Notes: generated by a model from the sequence alone, not told the origin. Shown: positions 54,549 to 64,000, counted from the stretch's first letter. The stretch: 64,000 nucleotides of DNA from SIG603 sp964370635 (GCA_964370635.1 CAYJJU010000010.1:32378-96377); one strand, 5' to 3'. A program made the numbers and translations.

Positions 54549-56027
54549 ATGAGAGTTTTATTTATTGACATCGATACCTTAAGGCCTGATCATATGAGCT
54601 GCTATGGTTATGGCAGAAACACCACGCCCTGCATGGACGAAATTGCAAAAGAGGGCACTGTTTTTGAAAATTACTATACGCCAAACGCACCTTGTCTGCC
54701 GTCTCGCGCCTGCCTTGCGACTGGAATGTATGGAATACATACAGGCGTCGTGGGTCATGGTGGAACGGCCGCAGACATGCGACTTGAGGGCGAGCCCAGA
54801 GGATTTAGGGACGAAATTTCGGAAAATAATTTATTTAACGTGTTTAGAAGAGCCGGTTTTTATACGGCTTCAATAAGCACATTTGCAGAGCGCCACTCCG
54901 CTTGGTGGTTTAATGCAGGATTTAATGAGATGCACAACATGGGCAAGGGCGGAATGGAAAGCGCCGAGGAAGTGACTCCGATAGCCCTTAAATGGCTTAA
55001 GGACAACGCCGACAAGGATAATTGGTTCTTACATTACCATATTTGGGACCCGCACACTCCGTACAGGGCGCCCGAGGAATTTGGTAATCCTTTTGAAAAC
55101 GAGCCTTTACCAGATAACTGGATAAATGAGGAAATTTTTAAAGAGCACAGGGAGCATGTAGGCCCTCACAGTGCGAGAGAAATTTCTATGTGGGACGATG
55201 TGGAGAATCCGAATTATCCACGACATCCCGGAAGCGTTAAAACTTTAGACGAAGTAAAAGCCTTTATGGACGCCTATGACTGCGGTGTAAAATACGCCGA
55301 CGACAACGTTAAAATGCTCATAGATGTCTTAAAAGAAAAAGGCCTTTATGACGACATGGCGATAATCATAACATCTGACCACGGCGAAAACATGGGAGAA
55401 CTAGGCCTTTATGGCGAGCACGCAACGGCTGACCACCCTTGCTGTAATATTCCTATGATAATCAAATGGCCGTCAATGGCAAAAAATCACAGAGACAGTG
55501 GGCTTCACTTAAACATAGACTTAGCACCGACAGTTGCAGAGCTTTTAGGCATGGAAAAATGCAGTAATTGGGATGGAAAAAGCTATGCGAAAACTCTTTT
55601 AGAAAAAGAAGACTGCTCTTATGAGAGTGTAGTTTTAGGGCAAAGTGCGCATGTCTGCCAGCGTTCTGTAAGATTTGGCGACTATATTTATATAAGAACC
55701 GTGCACGGCGGATATCATATGTTCGAAAAAGAAATGCTTTTTGACATTAAAAACGACCCACATCAAACAAATAACTTGATAGACGAAAAAAGAGAGCTTG
55801 CCGACAAGGGTGCTAGGCTGATACTCGATTGGGAGTACGAAATGATGACAAATTCTGTATCGGACGTCGACCCCATGTGGACGGTAATGAAAGAGGGCGG
55901 CCCTCACCACTCAAGAGGTGCTCTGAAATCTTACATAGAAAGACTTAAAAATACAGAGCGTGGCGACAAAGTCGAGGAGCTTTTGACCATGTATGAAAAA
56001 GACACAAAAAGCAAGTATTTTAAATGA
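54549..56027 (+). CDS. Sulfatase (alkaline phosphatase superfamily, FGly-type)
   Basis: A 492-residue type I sulfatase. The N-terminus LFIDIDTLRPDHMSCYGY supplies metal-binding aspartates. C49 in CLPSR (C-x-P-x-R) is the residue to be oxidised to formylglycine by an anaerobic maturase, which is not in this window. ITSDHGENMGE is the second metal site. There is no signal peptide, so the enzyme is cytoplasmic or its substrate is imported. AAGGAG precedes ATG. Confidence 0.92.
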   Translation: MRVLFIDIDTLRPDHMSCYGYGRNTTPCMDEIAKEGTVFENYYTPNAPCLPSRACLATGMYGIHTGVVGHGGTAADMRLEGEPRGFRDEISENNLFNVFRRAGFYTASISTFAERHSAWWFNAGFNEMHNMGKGGMESAEEVTPIALKWLKDNADKDNWFLHYHIWDPHTPYRAPEEFGNPFENEPLPDNWINEEIFKEHREHVGPHSAREISMWDDVENPNYPRHPGSVKTLDEVKAFMDAYDCGVKYADDNVKMLIDVLKEKGLYDDMAIIITSDHGENMGELGLYGEHATADHPCCNIPMIIKWPSMAKNHRDSGLHLNIDLAPTVAELLGMEKCSNWDGKSYAKTLLEKEDCSYESVVLGQSAHVCQRSVRFGDYIYIRTVHGGYHMFEKEMLFDIKNDPHQTNNLIDEKRELADKGARLILDWEYEMMTNSVSDVDPMWTVMKEGGPHHSRGALKSYIERLKNTERGDKVEELLTMYEKDTKSKYFK

Positions 56028-56043
56028 TTTATGAGGTATAAAG

Positions 56044-57378
56044 ATGAGTAAAAAACCAAATGTTTTATGGATAATGTCGGACCAACACAGGGCGCAGGCC
56101 TTGGGCATAAACGGCGACCCTAATGTGTTTACGCCAAATTTAGACAGACTTGCCACAAGCGGCGTAAATCTTACAAGCGCAGTGGGCGGTGTTCCGCTTT
56201 GCTGTCCATTTAGAGGCTCTATGCTAACGGGGTTATATCCACATAAGGCGGTGCCGGGGCACGAGATGATGCTAGACCCCAAAATGCCAACTGTTGCAAA
56301 TGTGTTTAACGACAACGGCTACGACACCTGCTATATTGGCAAATGGCACTTAGACGGTTTTAAAGAGGCAAACGGCAGGGCGGCTATGCATATCATTCCG
56401 CCGGATAGGCGTGGAGGATTTAAAAACTGGACAGGCTATGAAAATAATAATAGCCAGTGGGACTGCTGGGTGCATGGTGGAGAGGGTGATACCGCATTTC
56501 ACTACAGGCTTGACGGCTATGAAACCGACTGCCTTACAGACATGATGATAGACTATATCGACGATAAAAAAGAGGACGAAGAGCCGTTTTTTGCCGTACT
56601 TTCGGTGCAGCCTCCGCACAATCCTTATATGGCGCCCGAGGAGTATATGAGAGAGCATAATGCAGGCTCGGTAATTTTAAGGGAAAACGTGCCAAATATC
56701 CCCTCCATAGAAAAACAGGCAAGACAGCAACTTTCGGGTTATTATGCCATGATAGAAAATTTAGACTATAATATAGGCAGAATTATAAGGACGCTTGAGC
56801 GAAACGACATGCTTTTCAACACGCATATAATTTTCTTTAGCGACCACGGCGACATGCAGGGAAGTCACGGACAATTCCATAAAACCTCGCCCTTTGAGGA
56901 GAGCATAAAAGTGCCGTTTATCATATCTGGTGAAAAGCCAATGCAGTACGACGGCAGGGGTTGGGGTGAAATAGACAATGTGCCCATAAATCATGTGGAT
57001 TTAGCGCCGACAAGCCTCGGTCTTTGTGGCATAAAAGCACCCGATTACATGCAGGGAACGGACTACTCTTACCTTAGAATTACGGGCAATAAAAAGCCGG
57101 ATTTTATTCCGCAAAGTGCCTATATTCAGTCGGTAATTCCAACAGGACATCACGATTCTGTCGATAAACCGTGGCGTGGAATAGTTACAAATGACGGCTA
57201 CAAGTACGTATGCTTTGAAAACACGCCGTGGATTATGTATAATTTAAACGAAGACCCGTACGAGTTTGTAAATTTGGCGCATAACACAAAATTTAGGGAC
57301 AAACTTTGTGAGCTAAACGACGAGCTTACCGCATGGGTGAAAAGCACAGGCGACGATTTCCCGTTGCCTATTATGTGA
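56044..57378 (+). CDS. Sulfatase (FGly-type), second
   Basis: A 444-residue sulfatase with VLWIMSDQHRAQALG for metal binding, C53 in CCPFR as the formylglycine site and FFSDHGDMQGSHG at the second metal site. There is no signal peptide. It lies 16 bases after the first sulfatase and 7 before the GH31 gene, so three enzymes act in one operon on a sulfated substrate. The neighbouring cysteine C54 is inside the motif and is unusual but allowed. Confidence 0.92.
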   Translation: MSKKPNVLWIMSDQHRAQALGINGDPNVFTPNLDRLATSGVNLTSAVGGVPLCCPFRGSMLTGLYPHKAVPGHEMMLDPKMPTVANVFNDNGYDTCYIGKWHLDGFKEANGRAAMHIIPPDRRGGFKNWTGYENNNSQWDCWVHGGEGDTAFHYRLDGYETDCLTDMMIDYIDDKKEDEEPFFAVLSVQPPHNPYMAPEEYMREHNAGSVILRENVPNIPSIEKQARQQLSGYYAMIENLDYNIGRIIRTLERNDMLFNTHIIFFSDHGDMQGSHGQFHKTSPFEESIKVPFIISGEKPMQYDGRGWGEIDNVPINHVDLAPTSLGLCGIKAPDYMQGTDYSYLRITGNKKPDFIPQSAYIQSVIPTGHHDSVDKPWRGIVTNDGYKYVCFENTPWIMYNLNEDPYEFVNLAHNTKFRDKLCELNDELTAWVKSTGDDFPLPIM

Positions 57379-57385
57379 GGATTAT

Positions 57386-59377
57386 ATGATAAAAAAAGAA
57401 AAACTTGCAAACGGTGTTTACCGTATAAAATTTAATGAAATTAAGGATAAAACCTTGCTGTCTTACAGCGGGGTTTTACCCAAGTTTGAGAAAATAAACT
57501 CCTTAAAGGATTTAAAACAGGATGTTTTAGACGAGATAAATGTGTACTCTGTCGGAAATACCACAGTGGTGACAGTGCCTATAGAGGAGGAAGAAAACCT
57601 ATACGGTGGCGGTCTTAACTATAAAAGCATGTGCATAAACCGCAAGGTCTTACACCTTAAAATGGACCATCACACAGGTGTGGACAACGGAAGAACCCAT
57701 GCGCCCATACCGTTTTATCTGTCCGACAAGGGCTACGCAGTGCTTATAAACACCACAAAATATGTGGACATGTATATGGGGAGCGCGAACAGGATAAACT
57801 CCAAAAAAGGCTTTCAAAATACCGACAGAAACACAGACGAAAACTGGGACCCAAACCCACTTGGAGAGTTTGTTGAAATTGCGGTAAATGACTGCGGCGC
57901 CCTTGAAATTTTGGTATTTTTTGGAGAAAATTTACTCGACACCGTAAAAAGGTATAATCTTTACTGTGGCGGCGGTTTCGTTCCGCCAAAATGGTCGCTT
58001 GGAATAACGCAAAGAGTGCCGACCTTGCTTAGTGACAAGGAGGTAATGGACACGGTTTTAGAGTTTAAAGAAAGAGATTTTCCGCTTGATGTCATAGGCT
58101 TAGAGCCAGGCTGGCAAAGTGAAGCTTACCCTTGTAGCTATGAGTGGGACAAAAAACGTTTTCCAAATCCTGAAAAATTTTTGCAAGAGCTTTCGTCACA
58201 TAATATCCATGTGAATTTATGGGAAAACGCCTTTGTATCGCCAAATGCGAAAATATTTAAAGAGCTTTTGCCGCTTAGCGCAACTCACACCGTCTGGGGC
58301 GGAATTGTGCCCGATTACACGCTGAAAAAAGCGTGCGATATCTATAAAAATCAGCACAAAACTGTGCATGTAGATATAGGAGTATCAGGCTATAAAATTG
58401 ACGAGTGCGACGGCTTTGACGAGTGGTTATGGCCGGACCATGCAGAATTTAAAAACGTAAATGCGGTGGATTACCGCTCTACTTTAGGCGTGTTGATGCA
58501 AAAAAACACATATGAAATATTTACCCAGAAAAATAAAAGAACGTTTGGGCTTTGCAGGGCGACAAATGCAGGTGCCGTGTCTTTTCCTTATGCGCTTTAT
58601 AATGACTGTTACGAATTTTCCGACTTTCTCACAGGCCTTTGTAACTCAGGGTTTTTAGGAACACTTTGGGTGCCAGAGGCAAGGAGTGCCGAGAGCGCTA
58701 AGGAGTGGCTTATAAGGTGTCAGCTGGTCTGCTTTTCGCCAATGGCTATGATAAACTCATGGGCATCAGGCATTAAACCGTGGAGTTTTGAAGAAGTAGA
58801 AGAAGACGTAAAAGAGGCATTTAAACTAAGAAAATCGCTGATAAGCTATATATACAGCGCATTTTATAGATATGAAAACGAAGGAATACCGCCGTTTAGG
58901 GCAGTTTGTATGGACTATGAAAGCAAGGTGAAATTTGATGAGGGAGGAGAGCTTCACGACACAATAAACCCATATAAAACAAAGCTAATTTCGGAAATTA
59001 AAGACCAGTTTATGTTTGGGGACTGTATGATGATAGCACCTTTTTCACCCGAGGAAGACAGCAGGGAAATTGTGCTTCCAAAAGAAGATTGGTATGATTT
59101 TTACACGGGCGAATTTGTTGGAAACGACATAGAAATAACGCTTAAGTACAATAAAAGCTTGCCAATTTTTGTAAAAAATGGAGGAATAATACCACTTGTC
59201 AAGGAAGACGGCGAATATGAAATCTTGCATTTTGGAGATAAAGCGTCAAAATTTACAATTTTTGACGACGACGGCATAAGCTTTGACTATAAAAAAGGAG
59301 ATTTTAAACTCATAGACATAGCAGTTAATTTTGAAGACGGAGAAAAAAATATAAACTTGCAAAATCGCAGGTTTTAA
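57386..59377 (+). CDS. Glycoside hydrolase family 31
   Basis: A 663-residue GH31 enzyme: an N-terminal beta-sandwich (about 1-170), then the catalytic barrel. The nucleophile is D339 in GYKIDECDGF, and the acid/base is probably the aspartate in ALYNDCYEF. There is no signal peptide. GH31 members cleave alpha-glucosides, alpha-xylosides, sulfoquinovosides or alpha-GalNAc. Co-operonic sulfatases suggest a sulfated glycan or glycolipid, but specificity cannot be assigned. The end of the gene overlaps the promoter of the next operon. Confidence 0.87.
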   Translation: MIKKEKLANGVYRIKFNEIKDKTLLSYSGVLPKFEKINSLKDLKQDVLDEINVYSVGNTTVVTVPIEEEENLYGGGLNYKSMCINRKVLHLKMDHHTGVDNGRTHAPIPFYLSDKGYAVLINTTKYVDMYMGSANRINSKKGFQNTDRNTDENWDPNPLGEFVEIAVNDCGALEILVFFGENLLDTVKRYNLYCGGGFVPPKWSLGITQRVPTLLSDKEVMDTVLEFKERDFPLDVIGLEPGWQSEAYPCSYEWDKKRFPNPEKFLQELSSHNIHVNLWENAFVSPNAKIFKELLPLSATHTVWGGIVPDYTLKKACDIYKNQHKTVHVDIGVSGYKIDECDGFDEWLWPDHAEFKNVNAVDYRSTLGVLMQKNTYEIFTQKNKRTFGLCRATNAGAVSFPYALYNDCYEFSDFLTGLCNSGFLGTLWVPEARSAESAKEWLIRCQLVCFSPMAMINSWASGIKPWSFEEVEEDVKEAFKLRKSLISYIYSAFYRYENEGIPPFRAVCMDYESKVKFDEGGELHDTINPYKTKLISEIKDQFMFGDCMMIAPFSPEEDSREIVLPKEDWYDFYTGEFVGNDIEITLKYNKSLPIFVKNGGIIPLVKEDGEYEILHFGDKASKFTIFDDDGISFDYKKGDFKLIDIAVNFEDGEKNINLQNRRF

Positions 59378-59385
59378 ACTATAAT
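59357..59385 (+). promoter_or_regulatory. Promoter of the HD-GYP/FecR/cyclase genes
   Basis: TTGCAA, a 17-base spacer and TATAAT span the stop codon of the GH31 gene. Transcripts would carry a leader of about 140 bases before the ATG at 59531. Confidence 0.55.
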
Positions 59386-59530
59386 ATACTAGTAATAATA
59401 TGCAAAAAAACATTTGCGAAAATAAAAATAAGTTTATGCAATAAAACACTTCTTTTGTGCATTAACAATGTGTAAAAGCATTTTAATGAAAAGGAGGGGT
59501 TTAATATAATTTTATAGGGGTGAGTCTTAC

Positions 59531-60973
59531 ATGTTAGATAAAAGAATGAGAAAAGTTTTTGAAACCTTTATTGCAACTTCTTCTGAAAAAAACAGAGATG
59601 TGCTTTTGGAAAAACTTTTAAGCGATGCGCTTGAAATTGCAAATTGTGATGCGGGAACACTCTATCTTTTAAACGACAATAAGCTTGACTTCTATGCGGT
59701 AATAACTAAATCCATGGGGATTAGAAAAATAGGCGAGTATGATTTAAGCATATTCCCGTCTGTGAAAATGGACTTGACCAGTGTATGCGCATACTCCGTG
59801 ATTAAAAACGAAGTGGTGAATATTCCAAACGTATACTGCAGTGATATTTTTGATTTTTCAGGGCCTAAAAATTATGATATGGTTACAAATTATAAAACCA
59901 AATCCATGATAGTAATACCCATGAAAAATAATAAAGATGAACCTATAGGCGTTATGCAGCTTTTAAATGCACTAGATGAAAATGGTGAGGTAGTAGACTT
60001 TAGTAAAAATTTAGAAACTATTTTATCTGCAATTGCATCTCAGGCGGCGATAAGGCTTACAAACATGAATTATACGCTTGAAATCAAAAGACTCATGGAG
60101 TCTATTGTCAAAACCATTGCCGAGGTAATCTATTTAAGAACGCCTTACAATGTCTCACATACGCATAATATGGCAAAGTACGCCACAAATTTTATGCGCT
60201 GGCTTGACAATCACCCTGAACATGGAATTTCTTTTGATAAGACAAATAAAGAACTGTTTTTGATGAGTGTGTGGCTTCACGACATAGGAAAACTTATTAC
60301 TCCACTCGAAATAATGGATAAGGCGACAAGACTCAGTGATAAACATGAAAGAGTAATGACAAGGCTTGATTTTATTGCGCTTACAATAAAATTTAACTGC
60401 CTAAAAAAAGGACTAGACCCTACCTCAGAGCTTGAAGAGCTAGAAGAAATCAGAGATTTTGTAGAGGTTGTAAATACTGCTCCTTTTGTAAATGAAGAAA
60501 ATCTTCAAAGAGTGTTAGAGCTTGAAAATAGAACATATGTTGATGATAATGGCAGGGTTTTGCCGTGGTTTACCGCAGATGAAGTTGCAGACTTATCCAT
60601 AGTCAAAGGGACTTTGACCCCAGGAGAGAGGGTAGTAATGCAAAACCATGTCAAATTTACCGAGCAAATTCTTGAAAAAATGAACTTTAGCAATGAATAT
60701 GAAAATGTGCCTAAATGGGCAAATAATCACCATGAATATTTAGATGGAAGCGGATACCCAAATAAACTTGTGGCAAAAGACTTAGATACCCAAACAAGAC
60801 TTTTGACAATAATAGACGTGTTTGACGGACTTTCGGCGAATGATAGGCCGTATAAAAAAGCAACCCCCATAGATAAAACCTTTGCAATTATGAATGAGAT
60901 GGTAGACGAAGGAAAACTCGACGGACGGCTACTAGCGCTTTATCGTGAGAGCAAGGCATGGGAAGAAAAATAA
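59531..60973 (+). CDS. GAF and HD-GYP domain c-di-GMP phosphodiesterase
   Basis: A 480-residue soluble signalling protein. A GAF domain (about 20-170) senses a small ligand. The HD-GYP domain follows, with H250-D251 and K254 (HDIGK), NHHEYLDGSGYP at about 399-410 and DVFDGLSANDRPYK after it. The stretch between HDIGK and GYP is about 150 residues, much longer than in the minimal domain, so it carries a charged insertion (about 285-360). It probably hydrolyses cyclic di-GMP. AGGGGTGAG precedes ATG. FecR and cyclase genes follow on the same strand. Confidence 0.9.
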   Translation: MLDKRMRKVFETFIATSSEKNRDVLLEKLLSDALEIANCDAGTLYLLNDNKLDFYAVITKSMGIRKIGEYDLSIFPSVKMDLTSVCAYSVIKNEVVNIPNVYCSDIFDFSGPKNYDMVTNYKTKSMIVIPMKNNKDEPIGVMQLLNALDENGEVVDFSKNLETILSAIASQAAIRLTNMNYTLEIKRLMESIVKTIAEVIYLRTPYNVSHTHNMAKYATNFMRWLDNHPEHGISFDKTNKELFLMSVWLHDIGKLITPLEIMDKATRLSDKHERVMTRLDFIALTIKFNCLKKGLDPTSELEELEEIRDFVEVVNTAPFVNEENLQRVLELENRTYVDDNGRVLPWFTADEVADLSIVKGTLTPGERVVMQNHVKFTEQILEKMNFSNEYENVPKWANNHHEYLDGSGYPNKLVAKDLDTQTRLLTIIDVFDGLSANDRPYKKATPIDKTFAIMNEMVDEGKLDGRLLALYRESKAWEEK

Positions 60974-61015
60974 ACGATATATTATGACCGCATAGCGGTG
61001 AAATGGAGAATGAAC

Positions 61016-62101
61016 ATGAAAATTTTAAATAATATTAAGGCGAAATTATGCATAGCCTTAAGCCTTAGCTTGATTTTTGCAACTGCCTGCTCTGAGGCTC
61101 CGACGGACTTAAGCGAAAGCACTCAAATGTCAAGCGATGAAGCAAGTGATGTGTCTACAGTAGAAGACGCAAGTGCCAGCCTAATGTGGCTTGAAAAATT
61201 TGAGGGAGACGTAGTGGTTTTAGACGAAAACGGCAGTGACATAGACCCTGTTGAAGGTATGAAACTTTTAAGCGGTTATGAGATTCAAACCAAGGAAAAT
61301 TCGACTGCATATGTAAATCTAGACGACACAAAGGCTTTAAAGCTTGACAACTCAAGCTCTGCTCAAATAACAAATGAAGACAATAAGCTTTTAATATCTT
61401 TAAACGAAGGCGTGCTGTTTTTTAATGTAACGCAAACGCTTGAAGACGATGAAACTATGGATATAAAAACCTCTAACCTCATAACGGGCATACGCGGCAC
61501 GGCGGGCATAATATCTGAAAACTCGACAATTATTTTAGAGGGTGAAGTTGTAGTTACAGATGCAAACGCTGACGACGACATGCTTGACGACAACAAGCTT
61601 TCCGCAGGACAGATGGCATATTTTGACGATGACGACGACGATAATGTTAGTATTTCTGATGTTAACGAAGAAGAGATACCAAACTTTGTGAAAAGTGAAA
61701 TAGAAGACGATGACGATTTAAGACAAAAAATTGATGATGCCAAGGGATTCGACACAGGAAAAATTTTAAACGAAGACGATGACGACGACGACAACGATGA
61801 CGACGATGACGGCAATGACGACGACAATGACATTGACGATGACAATGATGACAATGATGACATTAATGACAACGACGATGACATTGATGACGACGATGAT
61901 GACAACGATATCGACGACGGCAGTGATGACCGTGATGACGACAACGACGACAACGACACCCAAAGTGTTTCAAGTGCTCAGGTGCCTGATGACGACGATG
62001 ATGACGACAACGAAGTAGAAACACCGGATAGCGACGATGACGACGATGACGACGAAGTAGAAACGCCGGATGAAGACGAAGAAGACGACGATGACGATTA
62101 A
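61016..62101 (+). CDS. FecR-domain lipoprotein with aspartate-rich tail
   Basis: A 361-residue lipoprotein. The signal peptide ends at the lipobox FATAC (C25), and a FecR domain spans about 60-185 (GDVVVLDENGSDIDPVEGMKLL, then KTSNLITGIRGTAGIIS). From about 255 the sequence is mainly Asp with Asn, Ser and a few Glu, ending DDDDD. ATG 61016 has GGAG 7 bases upstream; the frame opens at GTG 60998. FecR domains usually relay outer signals. Here the partner is likely the cyclase downstream, since no sigma factor is adjacent. Confidence 0.85.
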   Translation: MKILNNIKAKLCIALSLSLIFATACSEAPTDLSESTQMSSDEASDVSTVEDASASLMWLEKFEGDVVVLDENGSDIDPVEGMKLLSGYEIQTKENSTAYVNLDDTKALKLDNSSSAQITNEDNKLLISLNEGVLFFNVTQTLEDDETMDIKTSNLITGIRGTAGIISENSTIILEGEVVVTDANADDDMLDDNKLSAGQMAYFDDDDDDNVSISDVNEEEIPNFVKSEIEDDDDLRQKIDDAKGFDTGKILNEDDDDDDNDDDDDGNDDDNDIDDDNDDNDDINDNDDDIDDDDDDNDIDDGSDDRDDDNDDNDTQSVSSAQVPDDDDDDDNEVETPDSDDDDDDDEVETPDEDEEDDDDD

Positions 62102-62119
62102 AGACAAGTGAGAGGATAA

Positions 62120-63927
62120 ATGCTAAAAAAATATATTCCTTTTATTAAAAAGCTTGCGTTTTGTCTAGGTGGAACAGTGCTTATTACCGTGGTATTAAGT
62201 TTAGATATTTTTACAAGCACGGCAAACAGGATGTCTGATGCATTATATCAGCGCCATCAGTCTACCTGCGAGGAAATTGTGATAATCGGCATGGACGAGA
62301 AAGCCCTTGATGCCTACGGTCAAATGCCGTGGAGCAGAGAAATTATGGCACAGGCGATTGCGGTGCTAAACGAAAACGAGCACACAGCGCCTGCCGTAAT
62401 AGGATAGATACGATTTACACGACACAGGGCAACGAGGAAGACGATAAGAAGCTTGTAGAGGCTGTAGGCTTAAGAGATAATGTAGTTACCGCAACAAACA
62501 TAAGTTTTGGCAGTGAGCTTGTCACCACAGAAGACGGTGACTTTTATATGGATGATTATGCTGTTTTGATGGTAGAAGAACCTTTCGATGACTTAAAAGA
62601 GGTATCGAGTTCCGGGCATATTAATGCTATGCTAGACACAGACGGCATACTTCGTCATGCAATTTGGAGCGTGGAACTTGACGACGGGTACGACTATCCG
62701 TCGTTTAATCAGGTTATTTATAAGAAGTATATGGAATATATAGGAAACGAGGAATATTTATCCCCTCCTACAGATGCGCTAGACAGGTGGTATTTACCTT
62801 TTACATCAAAGCCCATGTCCTATGACAGTGGTTTTTCGATATATGACTTGGTAGAGGGCAATTTAGACCCAGATTTATTTAAGGACAAAATAGTATTAAT
62901 AGGCCCTTATGCCCTTGGAATGAACGACGAGTATTTAACTGCGATTGACTATGCGACTAAGATGTATGGTGTAGAATATCAAGCAAATGCCATAGCCGCC
63001 CTTCTAAGTGGGGATTTAAAGACAGAAATTGTATATGCCGACACCATAGTTATACTGGTAATAATCACATTTTTTATGCTGTTTATGCTTTATGAAAGGA
63101 AAATGCTTTTTTGCACAATCTTGTGGGTGCTCATGTCGGTCTTGTGGGTGGCTACTTGCATTATAATGTGGCAGTTTGATTATGTACTGCAGATATATTA
63201 TCCTTTAGTATCAATGCTTATATGCTATATCGGAAGCGTTGCGGTAAATTATTTAAAATCTACCATAGAAAAAATGCACGTCACAAACACCTTTAAGCGC
63301 TATGTCTCACCGCATGTGGTTGCAAGGATAGTAGAGCATAATAAGGACGCCTCAGAGCTTGGCGGTACCTTAAAAAATATAACGGTTTTATTTGCGGATA
63401 TAAGAGGATTTACAACACTTGCAGAGATTTTAACCCCTAATGAAGTTGCCGTAATGCTCAATAAATATTTGTCTATGATGAGCGAATGTGTGCTTGAAAA
63501 CGAGGGGACGCTAGATAAATTTACAGGTGATGGAGTAATGGCGTTTTGGGGCGCACCGCTCATTCAAGAGGACATCGCATTTAAGGCGATATCTTGCGCC
63601 GGTCAAATGATTAAGCGTTCAAAAAAATTAAATGCCGAAGTCATGGAAAAATATGACTACAATATAGGCATAGGAATAGGAATAAATTTTGGCTCTGCTG
63701 TAGTAGGCAATTTTGGTTCTGTAAATAGAATGGATTACACTGCAATTGGCGACACGGTAAACGTCGCCTCGAGAATAGAGTCAAACACAAAGGCAGGGCA
63801 GGTGCTTTTAAGCGCCTCTGTAGTAGAAATGCTAGACAGCAGGGTTAAAATTGTGCCCGAGGGCGAAAAAATATACCTAAAAGGCAAAAAAGAAGCCGCA
63901 GAAGTATACAGCTTGCTTGTGGATTAA
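62120..63927 (+). pseudogene. CHASE2-domain class III adenylate/guanylate cyclase, frameshifted
   Basis: Two overlapping frames make one protein of about 600 residues. Frame 1 (62120-62407) gives the signal anchor and the CHASE2 start up to APAVIG, then TAG. Frame 2 continues from about 62405 with IDTIYTTQGNEEDDKK through three membrane helices (near 63040-63245) and the cyclase domain: LFADIRGFTT and GDGVMAFWGAP hold the metal aspartates, KFTGDG and MDYTAIGDTVN suggest ATP as substrate. GGATAGATACG looks like GGAATAGATACG with one A lost. Either the gene is broken or the base is a sequencing error. Confidence 0.88.
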
Positions 63928-63947
63928 CAGGAAAAAGCAATCGCAAA

Positions 63948-63971
63948 AAAACCGCCCTTTCAGGCGGTTTT
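63948..63971 (+). terminator. Rho-independent terminator
   Basis: AAAACCGCC and GGCGGTTTT pair across a 6-base loop. It lies about 20 bases after the cyclase stop and closes the signalling gene group. Confidence 0.85.
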
Positions 63972-64000
63972 CAGACTGTCAATAAACCTCTGTTAGGAAA

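Noticed and set aside
61363..61959. Long serine-rich frame on the minus strand and a threonine-rich frame on the plus strand
   Set aside because: They are shadows of the GAY repeats coding for the aspartate tail; they have no ribosome binding sites and only low-complexity products.
62380..62410. Programmed ribosomal frameshift in the cyclase
   Set aside because: There is no slippery heptamer or clear downstream stimulator at the junction; a missing base explains it more simply.

Overview
The window looks like a chromosomal segment from a low-GC, spore-forming member of the Clostridia. Three sporulation genes (spoIIGA, sigE, spoIIID) are present. Ribosome binding sites are strong and AGGAGG-like, TTG and GTG starts are frequent, a tetrahydrofolate riboswitch precedes folT, and a LexA box of Firmicutes type controls dinB. 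Sulfatases and a family 31 glycosidase fit a gut habitat, but that is inference. No rRNA or tRNA gene, prophage, intact insertion sequence or CRISPR array was seen.

Layout. 1-5674: an ABC exporter with three tandem FtsX/MacB-type permease paralogues (the first cut by the window edge), one ATPase and one shorter permease; a cupin gene follows. 6148-6340: an apparent stand-alone structured RNA gene on the minus strand with its own promoter. 6480-8393: divergent MFS transporter and TetR regulator. 8386-9994: spoIIGA-sigE behind a promoter with the long spacer typical of spoIIG. 10561-12547: ECF sigma factor and an RsgI-like anti-sigma protein with a ~130-residue aspartate-rich tail. 12644-19733: housekeeping genes (cinA, thiI, cysteine desulfurase, 2-hydroxyacid dehydrogenase, nadE). 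19848-24913: a glycolipid-type glycosyltransferase, an ABC-F ATPase with one degenerate ATP site, a RAYT transposase remnant beside a palindrome, an AI-2E family transporter and riboswitch-controlled folT. 25153-28709: a LexA-controlled operon of DNA polymerase IV and two uncharacterised DNA-repair-associated proteins. 28853-31963: a zinc-ribbon membrane protein, an oxidoreductase, membrane-anchored MsrAB and spoIIID.

32036-49670 is a Wzx/Wzy-type surface polysaccharide locus. It has a chain-length protein fused to a kinase-like domain without a P-loop, several glycosyltransferases, a polymerase, a flippase, LicD, the CapE-CapF-CapG route to UDP-N-acetyl-L-fucosamine, and the initiating phosphoglycosyl transferase. 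A strong promoter at 32883-32911 can drive the plus-strand genes and a terminator closes them at 49645-49670. 49801-54516 carries two tandem paralogous lipoproteins and an ABC-2-type transporter. 54549-59377 holds two sulfatases and a GH31 enzyme, probably for sulfated glycans. 59531-63971 groups a GAF-HD-GYP phosphodiesterase, a FecR-domain lipoprotein with a second aspartate-rich tail, and a CHASE2 adenylate/guanylate cyclase broken by an apparent one-base deletion.

The least-explained items are the structured RNA at 6148-6308, the signalling trio at the right end with the shared acidic tails, the SOS operon with two predicted sliding-clamp motifs, and heptamer repeats that supply stop codons of preceding genes. 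All calls come from reading the sequence without database searches.
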